DNA of 37,587 nucleotides from Gemmatimonadota bacterium. GTDB lineage: Bacteria; Gemmatimonadota; Gemmatimonadetes; Longimicrobiales; Gaopeijiaceae. This document shows, one piece after another, positions 7,618 through 15,283 of the stretch (position 1 is the first letter of the stretch; each line of letters begins with the position of its first letter). The notes under the pieces are model-generated. The model was not told the origin of the DNA. It ran no database searches and saw only the letters and a list, made by a program, of their open reading frames with translations. The translations under genes were made by a program, and so were the position numbers. The stretch is taken from the NCBI GenBank assembly GCA_009692105.1, contig SHZS01000011.1, positions 1 through 37,587 of the forward strand. Direction: 5' to 3'.

Positions 7618-9459
7618 GTGCGACGTGCGGCCGGTTCCGGCGGAGAGCGTTGTCACGCTCGTCGCGGGTCAGGGCGAGGCCGCCGCCTCATACTCCATTG
7701 GGTCCTTCTTCTTGCCTCCACGGGCTGTGCGATGGGTGGCGGGGCGGGCGCGAACGGGCCCGAGACCATCGCTCCCGTCGACGCTCCACCGATCCGACAG
7801 GGGCTCCGTAATGACGTCGAGGCGCGTGCCACCGCGGCGCTCTTGACCGAGGGCGAGAATCTCTTCCGGGATGGCCGCTTCGCCGTTGCCCTGGAGCGCG
7901 CCCGTGAGGTCGAGGAGCGATACCCCGAGGCGCAGGGGTCGAGCCTCGCTCTCTGGCTCGATGCCCGAGCGTCCGCCCGGGTTGACGACTGGCAGGCGTC
8001 GAGGGCCGCTGTCGAGCGGTATCTCGAGATCGTGGGAGCGGAGGGACCCTACCGCGTAGAGGCGCTCGTGTTGCGCGTCAGTGGGCTTTTGGAGACGGGA
8101 GGAGACGCGCTCGGAGCGCTTCTCCAGCTCCCTGCGGATGTGGACCCGGAGCTCCTCACGGACGCGGATTCCCTGGCTTTCACGATCGGCCGCGGGATGG
8201 ACACAGCTGCTCTTCGGGAGCTGATCGCGAACGCCCCGAGGCACCCCCGCATCTTCCCCTCCTTTGTCGTCGAGATGGCGGTCCGACGCTACCTGTTCGG
8301 AGCGGAGGAAGAAGCGCGTCAGCTCGCGACACAGGTACTGGCCATGGCTCCCGGAGAGCGGGTTCGGGCCCGGGCCACAAGCGTGATCGAGGGCAGGGTG
8401 GAGGAGGAGCTTACGGCCTCCGGGGCCCTGGGCGCGATCCTGGCGAGCTCCGGCTCTCCGTCTCTCCGGCAGGTATCGCTGGAAATTCAGGAGGGGATCG
8501 AGGTGGCCATCGCCGAGGCCAGCGACGGAGGAGGACCGGTTCGCCTCGTCCCGGTGGTCGATGAGGACAATCCCTCCGGGGTCGCCGAGGCCATCAGAGG
8601 GTTCGAGAGCGAAGGCGCGATCGGAGTGGTGGGACCCCTCCTCGAGTCCAACATGGACGCAATGGCCCGCTCCCGGACCGGACCGCTCCCGATCCTGTCG
8701 CCGACTGCGCCGTCCGTGCCTCCGGGGCTGGAGGGGGTCTACACCCTGACGGGTATCGACCCGGAGGCGGGGCGTGCCCTCGCCGCCCTGGTTCTCAGGG
8801 AAGGCTTGCGAAGGGTGGTGGTGCTTCACTCTGCCTCGAACGAGATGAACGAGGAAGCTCGGTGGTTTCGACAGGCGTTCGAAGGCGGCGGAGGCGTCGT
8901 GGCCCGAACGCTCACCTATCCACCCGGAACCACGGGATTCGGCCCCCAACTTGAGGAGGTCGTACGCTTGGCCCCGGCGGGCCTGGTCCTCTTGCTCCCT
9001 CAGGGGGAGGGCGACGTGGAGCTCCTGGCTCCACAGGTATCGTTCTACGGGGTGCGTGAGGTCGAGGGGATTCGACTCTTCGGGAACGAGAGCTGGACGG
9101 AAGCAGCGGTTCTGCAGGCCGTGCAGCGGCGGCATATGGAGGGGGTGCGCGCGGTGACTAGCTGGCCAGTCGAAGGTGAGTTCGGGCCGGCGTGGACCCG
9201 GTTCGTCATGGCGTACGAGGAGCGCTTTCAGCGGACCCTGCGCTCGCCGACTCCGGCCTGGGGGTACGACGCCGCCCGCCTTCTCCTGAGCGCGTCCCGC
9301 CTGGGCGGGGGACTTCCGGCCGGAACGCTGCGGGCGCTGCGGGAGATCCGCGATTTCCAGGGCGCGACGGGGATCCTCTCCGTCGTTGACGACCGGATCG
9401 TGCGGGAGTACTTCCCGGTCCGGATCGGGAACGGCCGCCTCGTCTCCCTGTCACCCTGA
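7618..9459 (+). CDS. Lipoprotein with TPR-like N-terminus and PBP1-fold ligand domain (LpoA/LppC-like)
   Basis: A basic n-region, a hydrophobic stretch and the lipobox LLLASTGC mark a lipoprotein. I chose the GTG with a GGAGAGGGAG ribosome site six bases upstream; the longer frame adds only arginine-rich noise. Residues ~60-250 are helical and TPR-like (NLFRDGRFAVALERAREVEERYPEAQ). From about residue 270 a periplasmic-binding type I fold follows: IQEGIEVAIAEA, VVGPLLESNMDAMA, PILSPTAPS, VVLHSASNEMNEEARWFRQAF, ending in GYDAARLLLSASRLG. This architecture resembles the penicillin-binding-protein activator LpoA and amino-acid-type receptors. No ABC transporter genes are adjacent, so an envelope or cell-wall role is more likely than uptake, but that is inference. 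Confidence 0.75.
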   Translation: MRRAAGSGGERCHARRGSGRGRRLILHWVLLLASTGCAMGGGAGANGPETIAPVDAPPIRQGLRNDVEARATAALLTEGENLFRDGRFAVALERAREVEERYPEAQGSSLALWLDARASARVDDWQASRAAVERYLEIVGAEGPYRVEALVLRVSGLLETGGDALGALLQLPADVDPELLTDADSLAFTIGRGMDTAALRELIANAPRHPRIFPSFVVEMAVRRYLFGAEEEARQLATQVLAMAPGERVRARATSVIEGRVEEELTASGALGAILASSGSPSLRQVSLEIQEGIEVAIAEASDGGGPVRLVPVVDEDNPSGVAEAIRGFESEGAIGVVGPLLESNMDAMARSRTGPLPILSPTAPSVPPGLEGVYTLTGIDPEAGRALAALVLREGLRRVVVLHSASNEMNEEARWFRQAFEGGGGVVARTLTYPPGTTGFGPQLEEVVRLAPAGLVLLLPQGEGDVELLAPQVSFYGVREVEGIRLFGNESWTEAAVLQAVQRRHMEGVRAVTSWPVEGEFGPAWTRFVMAYEERFQRTLRSPTPAWGYDAARLLLSASRLGGGLPAGTLRALREIRDFQGATGILSVVDDRIVREYFPVRIGNGRLVSLSP

Positions 9460-9509
9460 AAGCCGTCGAAGCCATCGGGATCGACGGGATCACCTCCGAG
9501 GGCGCGGGG

Positions 9510-10733
9510 GTGGGTCACCTCCCCGACGGGAGGGTCGTGTTCGTGCATCGGACGGTGCCTGGTGACCGCGTCCGAGTGGAACTGACGAGGAATGGGGAAC
9601 GGTGGGCGCGCGCGAGGCTCGCCGATCTTGTTGTGCCGGGCCCCGACCGAGTTGCGGCGCCCTGTCCGCATTATGCCCGCTGCGGTGGGTGCACCCTCGA
9701 GCACCTTGATTACACGGCCCAGCTCGACGCCAAGGGTCGGATCGTGGCGGACGCCCTCACTCGGATCGGCGGGTTCGGGACCATGCCCCACCTGGAGCTG
9801 CGCCCGTCGCCCGCAGAGTGGAAGTATCGGAACCGGGTAACTCTGACCCTTCGTCGGCGGGAGGGCGGCGTCACCGCCGGCTTCCATGCGTTGGAGGATC
9901 CGGCGGAGCTCGTGGATGTAGACGAGCGCTGCCTCCTTCCCGAGGAGCCCATTGCTAGGGCGTGGGGCGAGCTCCGGGCCGGTTGGGGGCCAGGGGCGGC
10001 GCGCCTTCCGGCCGGTGCCGAGCTGCGCTTGACGCTCCGGGCGAATCACGCCGGAGAGGTCCTCCTTCTGATCCAGGGAGGGCGGGGACGCGGGCAGCCG
10101 GAGGCCCTCCTCGAGCGGGTCGGCTCACTCCGCGCGATCTGGAAGGCGTCCGGGCGGCCTGGAGAACGGCCCCGCCTTCTTGCAGGAAGGGAAATGGAGG
10201 AGACGTGGCACGGCGTGACGCTCGATCTACTCCCCGGGGCGTTCCTCCAGGGTAACCGGGCGGCCGCGGGGCACCTCCACGACGCCGTGCTCGGCGAGCT
10301 CGGGGACGTGCGTGGGAAGCGGGTGCTGGACGCCTATTGTGGGTTTGGGCTTTACGGGCTCATTGCGGCCCGCAAAGGAGCGAGGAGCGTCGGGATCGAA
10401 TCGGACCCCACCGCCCTCCAGATGGCCCCCTCCCCCCGGGAGAGGGGGTTCACGGTCCTTCCGGGAGCTGTCGAGGATCGGTGCGGTGAGGCTCTGCCCG
10501 TGGAGCTGACCGTCTTGAACCCCCCGCGGCGCGGCGTCGAGCCGGGGGTGATGGAAAAGCTCGGCGCGGGCACGGCGGAGCGCATCGTTTACGTGAGCTG
10601 CGATCCGGCTACACTCGCGCGAGACGTCCGGCGCCTGGGTGGTGGATTTCGGATGGCTCGGCTCCAGGTCTTCGACCTGTTTCCGCAGACGGCCCGCGTG
10701 GAGACCGTCCTGACGCTGGACCGCGAGGGATGA
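9510..10733 (+). CDS. rlmD: RlmD/TrmA-family RNA (uracil-C5) methyltransferase
   Basis: SAM-dependent enzyme of the RumA family. A TRAM RNA-binding domain comes first, then an iron-sulfur motif C-x5-C-x2-C in CPHYARCGGC. The Rossmann SAM site is VLDAYCGFGLYGLIAARKG. The catalytic loops are LNPPRRGVEPGV (Asn in place of the usual Asp of DPPR), YVSCDPATLARD with the nucleophilic Cys, and FPQTARVETV with the general-base Glu. The iron-sulfur motif favours a 23S rRNA U1939-type enzyme over TrmA, but the exact site is not proven. The GTG start used here cuts into the TRAM domain: similarity seems to extend upstream to 9456, where the only candidate is a CTG overlapping the previous stop. Confidence 0.85.
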   Translation: MGHLPDGRVVFVHRTVPGDRVRVELTRNGERWARARLADLVVPGPDRVAAPCPHYARCGGCTLEHLDYTAQLDAKGRIVADALTRIGGFGTMPHLELRPSPAEWKYRNRVTLTLRRREGGVTAGFHALEDPAELVDVDERCLLPEEPIARAWGELRAGWGPGAARLPAGAELRLTLRANHAGEVLLLIQGGRGRGQPEALLERVGSLRAIWKASGRPGERPRLLAGREMEETWHGVTLDLLPGAFLQGNRAAAGHLHDAVLGELGDVRGKRVLDAYCGFGLYGLIAARKGARSVGIESDPTALQMAPSPRERGFTVLPGAVEDRCGEALPVELTVLNPPRRGVEPGVMEKLGAGTAERIVYVSCDPATLARDVRRLGGGFRMARLQVFDLFPQTARVETVLTLDREG

Positions 10734-10803
10734 TCCCGCCGCCCGCTTGGATCAGTGCTCCAGCGCTCCGCCGCGGACCACCCTCCCCCGTGGACGGAGC
10801 ACC

Positions 10804-10831
10804 TTCACGGAGTCTGCGCGAGGGTTAGCTT
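10804..10831 (+). promoter_or_regulatory. Promoter candidate before the zinc-ribbon gene and argS
   Basis: TTCACG (-35-like) lies 16 bp before TAGCTT (-10-like) in the 169-bp gap after the rRNA methylase. The -10 and its downstream flank match the rpsA promoter candidate over about ten bases. Confidence 0.4.
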
Positions 10832-10902
10832 TCAAGGGCCGGCCCCTGCCCCGGGCCCGAGTAGGAGAAAACGGGCGCCTGGCGCCCCCAACACCCCAAC
10901 CG

Positions 10903-11304
10903 ATGCCCACGTACGAGTACCGCTGCACCGCGGGCCACGAGTTCGAGATCGTCCAAAAGATGTCGGACGATCCGGTTAGCAGGTGTCCCAAGTGCGGAGC
11001 CGCTTCCCGTCGCCTGCTCTCTGCGGGAGCGGGACTCCTCTTCAAGGGAGGGGGCTTCTACATCACGGACTACCGGTCGGACGCATACCGGAAGGCGGCG
11101 AAGGCAGATACCTCGGGCGGGGATGCGTTCGCCGCAGGAGAGAAGACCGGCGGAGGAGCCAAGGGCACCACAGGGGACAAGCCTGCCGGAGGAGACAAGG
11201 GTGGAGACGCGACCAGCGGGAAGCGTCCATCCAAGTCGAAGCCGGGGAGCGAGACCCCTTCGAAGGCGGCGGGGAGCTCCCCGTCCTCCGGGTCCTCCGG
11301 CTAG
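10903..11304 (+). CDS. FmdB-family zinc-ribbon protein with low-complexity tail
   Basis: The protein starts MPTYEYRCTAGHEFE and continues QKMSDDPVSRCPKCG, the FmdB-type regulatory zinc ribbon. The first knuckle is unusual: instead of C-x2-C it reads C8-T-A-G-H, so zinc would be held by Cys, possibly His, and the C-x2-C of CPKCG. Residues 50-70 (GGGFYITDYRSDAYRK) match the conserved segment after the ribbon. The last ~60 residues are a Lys/Gly/Ser/Pro-rich disordered tail. The ATG fits the invariant family start; the upstream open frame is not homologous. The cellular role of the family is poorly known. It lies 10 bp before argS. Confidence 0.8.
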   Translation: MPTYEYRCTAGHEFEIVQKMSDDPVSRCPKCGAASRRLLSAGAGLLFKGGGFYITDYRSDAYRKAAKADTSGGDAFAAGEKTGGGAKGTTGDKPAGGDKGGDATSGKRPSKSKPGSETPSKAAGSSPSSGSSG

Positions 11305-11314
11305 AGGCCAGGGC

Positions 11315-13012
11315 ATGACCCAGGAGAGGGTCCGGACTCTGGTGGAGGCCGCGCTTCGGGAGCTCGGAATCGAGAGCGCCGAGGTCCACCTCGAGCGCCC
11401 GCGGGACCCCGCCCACGGTGATCTGGCTACGAACGTCGCGCTGTCTCTCGCGTCGCGGCTGGGGAAGTCGTCCCGCGCCCTCGCCCAGGAGATCGCCCAG
11501 CGCATTCCGACCGGGTCAGGGGGAGTCACCTCCGTCGAGGTCGCGGGTCCTGGGTTCCTGAATTTCCGGATCTCGTCCGTGGCGGTCGGCGAGACGCTCG
11601 ATCGGATCCTTGAGGAAAACGAGCGGTTCGGCCGCTCCGACGTAGGTCACGGGGAGCCGGTGAACGTGGAGTTCGTCTCCGCGAACCCCACGGGTCTCCT
11701 CCACATCGGGCACGGGAGACAGGCTGCGCTTGGGGACGCCATCGCCGCCCTTTTGGAGTGGACGGGGTGGTCTGCCTACCGCGAGTTCTATTACAACGAC
11801 GCAGGGCGCCAGATCGAGCGCCTCTCCGAAAGCGTCTTCGCCCGCTACCGTGAGCAGTTGGGGCAGGAGGTCGCATTTCCCGAGGACGGTTACCACGGGG
11901 AGATCGTGGTCGACATCGCAAAGGAGCTGGTCGCCGCCGATGGGGACCGATGGCTCGCCGCCGACCCGGCAGAGGCGCTCGAGCGCATGCGGCAGCACGC
12001 CATCTCCCGTCTACGGCAGGAGCAGGACCTGGACCTCGCGGCGTTCGGAGTTCACTTCGACCGGTACTTCCTCGAGTCGTCGCTCTACGAGGACGGTCGC
12101 GTGGACGAGACGGTCACGCGCCTCCGGGCCACTGGCTTGGTCTACGAGAAGGATGGCGCGGTCTGGCTCTCGACAACCTCATTCGGGGACCAGAAGGACC
12201 GCGTGATGCTGAAGTCCGACGGGTCGGCCACCTACTTTCTCCCTGACGTGGCCTACCACGTCACGAAGTGGGAGAGGGGCTTCCGTCGTGCCATCAATGT
12301 CCAGGGAGCGGACCATCACGGAACGGTCTCACGCGTGCGTGCGGGCCTTCGCGCCCTCGGGCTTGCTGAGGGTTATCCCGAGTATGTCCTCCACCAGATG
12401 GTGACCGTCGAGGAGGAGGGAAGGGAGGTCAAGTTCTCGAAGCGGGCGGGCGATTACGTGACCCTCAGGGAGTTGCTGGCGGAGGTCGGCGCTGACGTCA
12501 CACGGTACTTCTTCCTCATGCGGAAGGCCGATGGGCATCTGGTATTCGACCTCACGCAGGCCCTGGACCAGTCGGACCGCAATCCGGTCTACAAGGTGAA
12601 GTACGCGCACGCGCGGATGTGCTCGATCTTCCGGAAGGCAGGGCTCGGCCAGGGAGAGGTGGGCCCCGGGTACGGTGACCCCGGGCTTCTCGTTGAGGAC
12701 CGGGAGCGGGAGCTCATCCGGCAGCTGGTCGAGTTCCCCGAGGTTGTAGCGAAGGCCGCGCAGCTCCGCGCTCCGCACCCGGTCTGCGAATATCTGGACC
12801 GGACTGCCGGAGAGGTGAACTCGTGGTACCATGCTGGGAACCCGACGAGGGACCCTCGTCTTGCCGTGCTGGTGGAGGATCCGGTCCTCCGGCGTGCCAG
12901 GTTGATGCTCGCGCAGGGAGCCCGGATCGTGCTCCGGAACGGCCTCCACCTCTTGGGGCTGGACGCTCCGGAGCAAATGCGGCGTAGCTTGGACGAGGAG
13001 GAGAGGAGCTAA
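11315..13012 (+). CDS. argS: Arginyl-tRNA synthetase
   Basis: Class I synthetase of 565 residues charging tRNA-Arg. The N-terminal additional domain is followed by VEFVSANPTGLLHIGHGRQ with the HIGH motif. The KMSKS counterpart is the ArgRS-typical KFSKRAGDYVTLRELL. The helical DALR anticodon domain carries KYAHARMCSIFRKAG and ends in RNGLHLLGLDAPEQM. I start at the ATG 10 bp after the zinc-ribbon stop; family similarity begins at VRTLVEAALRELG. The last base of the TAA stop is the first base of the left inverted repeat of the 276-bp element downstream. Without that element the stop would read TAG. Confidence 0.95.
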   Translation: MTQERVRTLVEAALRELGIESAEVHLERPRDPAHGDLATNVALSLASRLGKSSRALAQEIAQRIPTGSGGVTSVEVAGPGFLNFRISSVAVGETLDRILEENERFGRSDVGHGEPVNVEFVSANPTGLLHIGHGRQAALGDAIAALLEWTGWSAYREFYYNDAGRQIERLSESVFARYREQLGQEVAFPEDGYHGEIVVDIAKELVAADGDRWLAADPAEALERMRQHAISRLRQEQDLDLAAFGVHFDRYFLESSLYEDGRVDETVTRLRATGLVYEKDGAVWLSTTSFGDQKDRVMLKSDGSATYFLPDVAYHVTKWERGFRRAINVQGADHHGTVSRVRAGLRALGLAEGYPEYVLHQMVTVEEEGREVKFSKRAGDYVTLRELLAEVGADVTRYFFLMRKADGHLVFDLTQALDQSDRNPVYKVKYAHARMCSIFRKAGLGQGEVGPGYGDPGLLVEDRERELIRQLVEFPEVVAKAAQLRAPHPVCEYLDRTAGEVNSWYHAGNPTRDPRLAVLVEDPVLRRARLMLAQGARIVLRNGLHLLGLDAPEQMRRSLDEEERS

Positions 13013-13043
13013 GCAGGTCGCTGAAGGAGTACGGGGGGTTGCG
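13012..13043 (+). repeat. Left arm of inverted repeat pair
   Basis: Begins AGCAGGTCGCTGAAGGAGTA and ends in a G-run plus TTGCG. The partner is 13256-13287 in reverse complement, with one mismatch at position 29 of the arm. Confidence 0.9.
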
Positions 13044-13112
13044 CGCAGGGGTCTTGCGAGGCTCAGACGAGGAAGGACGACGAATGCGATGCTGAAGCGT
13101 CGGGGAGGAGTC

Positions 13113-13289
13113 ATGACGACGTATGAGCCCGCAACCCACCTGCGCCCGGAGGGTTACGGCGGCACGGAGCCATCTCCGGCGTTGGCGCTCCTCGACGTAA
13201 CGCAGGGCTATGCCATCGTCGCGCCGCCTGGGAGCTGGCCCCGTGGCGCTCGTAACGCGACCCCCCGTACTCCTTCAGCGACCTGCTGA
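13113..13289 (+). CDS. Possible small ORF inside the inverted-repeat element
   Basis: An ATG preceded by GGGGAGGAG (4 bp from GGAGG) opens a 58-codon frame, beginning MTTYEPATHLRPEGYGG. It stops at TGA overlapping the PfkB ATG (TGATG). The peptide has no family I recognise, and its C-terminus is encoded by the right repeat arm. Its value may lie in carrying ribosomes to the PfkB start, which lacks its own ribosome site, rather than in the peptide. Earlier in-frame ATG codons exist at 13089. It could be chance in G+C-rich DNA. Confidence 0.25.
   Translation: MTTYEPATHLRPEGYGGTEPSPALALLDVTQGYAIVAPPGSWPRGARNATPRTPSATC
13256..13287 (-). repeat. Right arm of inverted repeat pair
   Basis: Reverse complement of 13012-13043 at 31 of 32 positions. 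It sits immediately before the PfkB start codon and replaces any Shine-Dalgarno sequence there. Confidence 0.9.
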
Positions 13290-14218
13290 TGTCGATTCTC
13301 GTTGTGGGAAGCGTGGCGCTGGACACCATCGAGACTCCCTTTGGCCGGGTCGAAGAGGTCGTGGGAGGGTCGGCCGTGCACTTTTCGGCAGCTGCGTCGC
13401 TCTTCGCGCCGGTACACCTCGTGGGTGTCGTGGGCCAGGATTACCCGGTCTCCCGTCTCGATATGCTCCGTGAGAGGGGCGTCGACCTGTCAGGGCTCGA
13501 GGTGAAGCCCGGGGAGAGTTTCCGCTGGAGTGGCCGATACGGGCATGATCTCTCCACCGCGCACACCCTAGAGACTCGGCTTGGTGTCTTCGCCGATTTC
13601 CACCCGCGGATCCCGGCATCGTTCAGGAAGCCTCGGATTCTCTTCCTCGGAAACATCGATCCGGTGCTCCAACTCGAGGTGCTTGACGCCGTGGAGAAGC
13701 CCGAGCTTGCCGCTTGCGACACCATGAACTTCTGGATCGCGGGTCGAAGGGATGATCTCCTCCGCCTTCTCAGAAGGGTGGACCTGCTCTTTGTGAACGA
13801 TGCGGAAATCCGGCAGCTGGCGGGCGAGCCGAACCTGGTCCGAGCCGCCCGGTGGGTGCAGGAGCGGGGACCCACGAGGGTCGTGGTGAAGAAGGGGGAG
13901 CACGGGGCCGTGCTCTTCGATCACGATGAAATCTTCTTCGTACCAGGGTATCCGCTGGAGAAGCTGAACGACCCCACCGGTGCGGGCGACGCCTTCGCGG
14001 GAGGGGTACTCGGGTGCCTCCACCACGTGGGAGATATTTCGGCGGGGGCGCTTCGGAGCGCTGCCGTCTTTGGCTCGGCTGTGGGATCGTTCAGTGTCGA
14101 AGACTTTGGCGCCGCCCGGCTCGAAATCCTTACCCGGGACGAAGTCGCGGGGCGGGTCCGGGAGCTTTGCGGCATGACCCACTTCGAGATCGTCCCATCG
14201 TCCAAGGGCGTCGCATGA
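13289..14218 (+). CDS. PfkB-family carbohydrate/nucleoside kinase
   Basis: The 309-residue protein has the ribokinase-like fold. The N-terminal strand MSILVVGSVALDTI leads to the Gly-rich VVGGSAVHFSAAASLF. The second PfkB signature is DPTGAGDAFAGGVLG near residue 232, with the catalytic Asp and anion hole. Substrate cannot be told; candidates are a sugar, a sugar phosphate or adenosine. The start is unusual: the preceding bases are the right arm of the inverted repeat and contain no purine-rich ribosome site. It overlaps purM by 4 bp (ATGA), so the kinase and purM appear co-translated, which hints at nucleotide or pentose metabolism without proving it. Confidence 0.85.
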   Translation: MSILVVGSVALDTIETPFGRVEEVVGGSAVHFSAAASLFAPVHLVGVVGQDYPVSRLDMLRERGVDLSGLEVKPGESFRWSGRYGHDLSTAHTLETRLGVFADFHPRIPASFRKPRILFLGNIDPVLQLEVLDAVEKPELAACDTMNFWIAGRRDDLLRLLRRVDLLFVNDAEIRQLAGEPNLVRAARWVQERGPTRVVVKKGEHGAVLFDHDEIFFVPGYPLEKLNDPTGAGDAFAGGVLGCLHHVGDISAGALRSAAVFGSAVGSFSVEDFGAARLEILTRDEVAGRVRELCGMTHFEIVPSSKGVA

Positions 14219-15243
14219 GCCGGGAGATCGACTACCGGTCCGCGGGCGTAGATCTCGACAGGGGCGAGCGAGAGAAGGCCGGGTTCCGGGGGCTCCTCGA
14301 GTCCACTCGGGACGAGCGAACTCTCTCGAAGCTGGGGCTCTTCGGAGGGCTCTACGCGGTGCCCACCGGCGTGCTGGATCCCGTTCTCGTTTCGTCCACG
14401 GATGGAGTCGGCACCAAGCTCAAGGTTGCGTTCCTCGCTGGCATCCACGATACCGTCGGGCGGGACATCGTGAACCACTGCGTGAACGACATCCTCGTCC
14501 AGGGAGCTCGGCCCCTATTCTTCCTCGATTACCTGGCCATCGGCGTGTTGGCGGAGGGGGTCGTTCACTCGGTCGTTCGGGGCGTGGCGGAGGGGTGCCG
14601 CGAAAACGGCTGCGTGCTCCTGGGCGGCGAGACGGCGCAGATGCCGGAATTCTATCCGGCGGGGGAGTACGATCTGGCGGGGTTCGTGGTGGGGATCGTC
14701 CCACGTGACCGGATCCTGGATGGGAGTGCGGTACGCGCTGGAGACGTCCTCCTCGGTCTCCCTTCCTCGGGTCTCCATACGAACGGCTATACGCTCGCCA
14801 GGAAGATCGTATTCGATGCGAGTGGGCTTGGCGTTGACGACCCGTTCCCTGGGCTCGGGGCCACTGTAGGATCGGCTCTCCTGCGGGTCCACCGCAGCTA
14901 TCTCCATGTGCTTCTCGGAGAGCTCGAGCGCGGCTCGATCCGTGCTATGGCTCACATCACCGGGGGCGGGCTTCCGGGGAACCTTCCACGCTCGCTTCCC
15001 ACCGGGCTCGGCGCTGAGATCCGGGCCTCGTCGTGGACCGTCCCGCCGCTCTTCCGGGCCCTTCAGGAGCTCGGCTCGGTCCGCGACGACGAGATGTTCC
15101 GCGTGTTCAATATGGGCGTGGGCATGGTGGTTGTGGTTCCGTGTGCGGAGGCGGACTTGGTTCTCGCGCGGCTCCGGGGATCGGGGGAGGACGCGTGGGT
15201 CCTGGGGAGCGTCGTCGAGGAGTCGGGTGTCCATTTCATCTGA
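14215..15243 (+). CDS. purM: Phosphoribosylformylglycinamidine cyclo-ligase (AIR synthetase)
   Basis: This 342-residue enzyme closes the imidazole ring in step five of purine synthesis, using ATP. Family signatures are DYRSAGVDLDRGE at the N-terminus, STDGVGTKLKVAFLAG (ATP and substrate loop), DIVNHCVNDILVQGARPLFFLDYLA, LGGETAQMPEFY, GLHTNGYTLARK, and AHITGGGLPGNLPRSLP. Length is normal. The ATG overlaps the kinase stop and begins directly with family sequence. No other pur gene is in the window, so purine genes are dispersed in this genome. Confidence 0.95.
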   Translation: MSREIDYRSAGVDLDRGEREKAGFRGLLESTRDERTLSKLGLFGGLYAVPTGVLDPVLVSSTDGVGTKLKVAFLAGIHDTVGRDIVNHCVNDILVQGARPLFFLDYLAIGVLAEGVVHSVVRGVAEGCRENGCVLLGGETAQMPEFYPAGEYDLAGFVVGIVPRDRILDGSAVRAGDVLLGLPSSGLHTNGYTLARKIVFDASGLGVDDPFPGLGATVGSALLRVHRSYLHVLLGELERGSIRAMAHITGGGLPGNLPRSLPTGLGAEIRASSWTVPPLFRALQELGSVRDDEMFRVFNMGVGMVVVVPCAEADLVLARLRGSGEDAWVLGSVVEESGVHFI

Positions 15244-15283
15244 CGTTGGCGGGCCATCCAGACCACGCCTCGGAAGGGTGGCG

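Larger units (their letters stand above)
13012..13287 (+). mobile_element. 276-bp MITE-like element with 32-bp terminal inverted repeats
   Basis: The left arm 13012-13043 and the right arm 13256-13287 are inverted repeats identical at 31 of 32 positions. The 212-bp interior shows no further symmetry. The element fills the whole space between argS and the PfkB gene: its first base completes the argS stop codon, and its last base is one base before the PfkB ATG. No transposase is encoded. No flanking target duplication is visible. Joining the flanks (13011 to 13288) gives CTAGATG: a TAG stop for argS, an immediate ATG, and AGGAG four bases before that ATG, so the element most likely inserted into a compact operon junction. 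An invertible segment is the main alternative. Confidence 0.65.
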
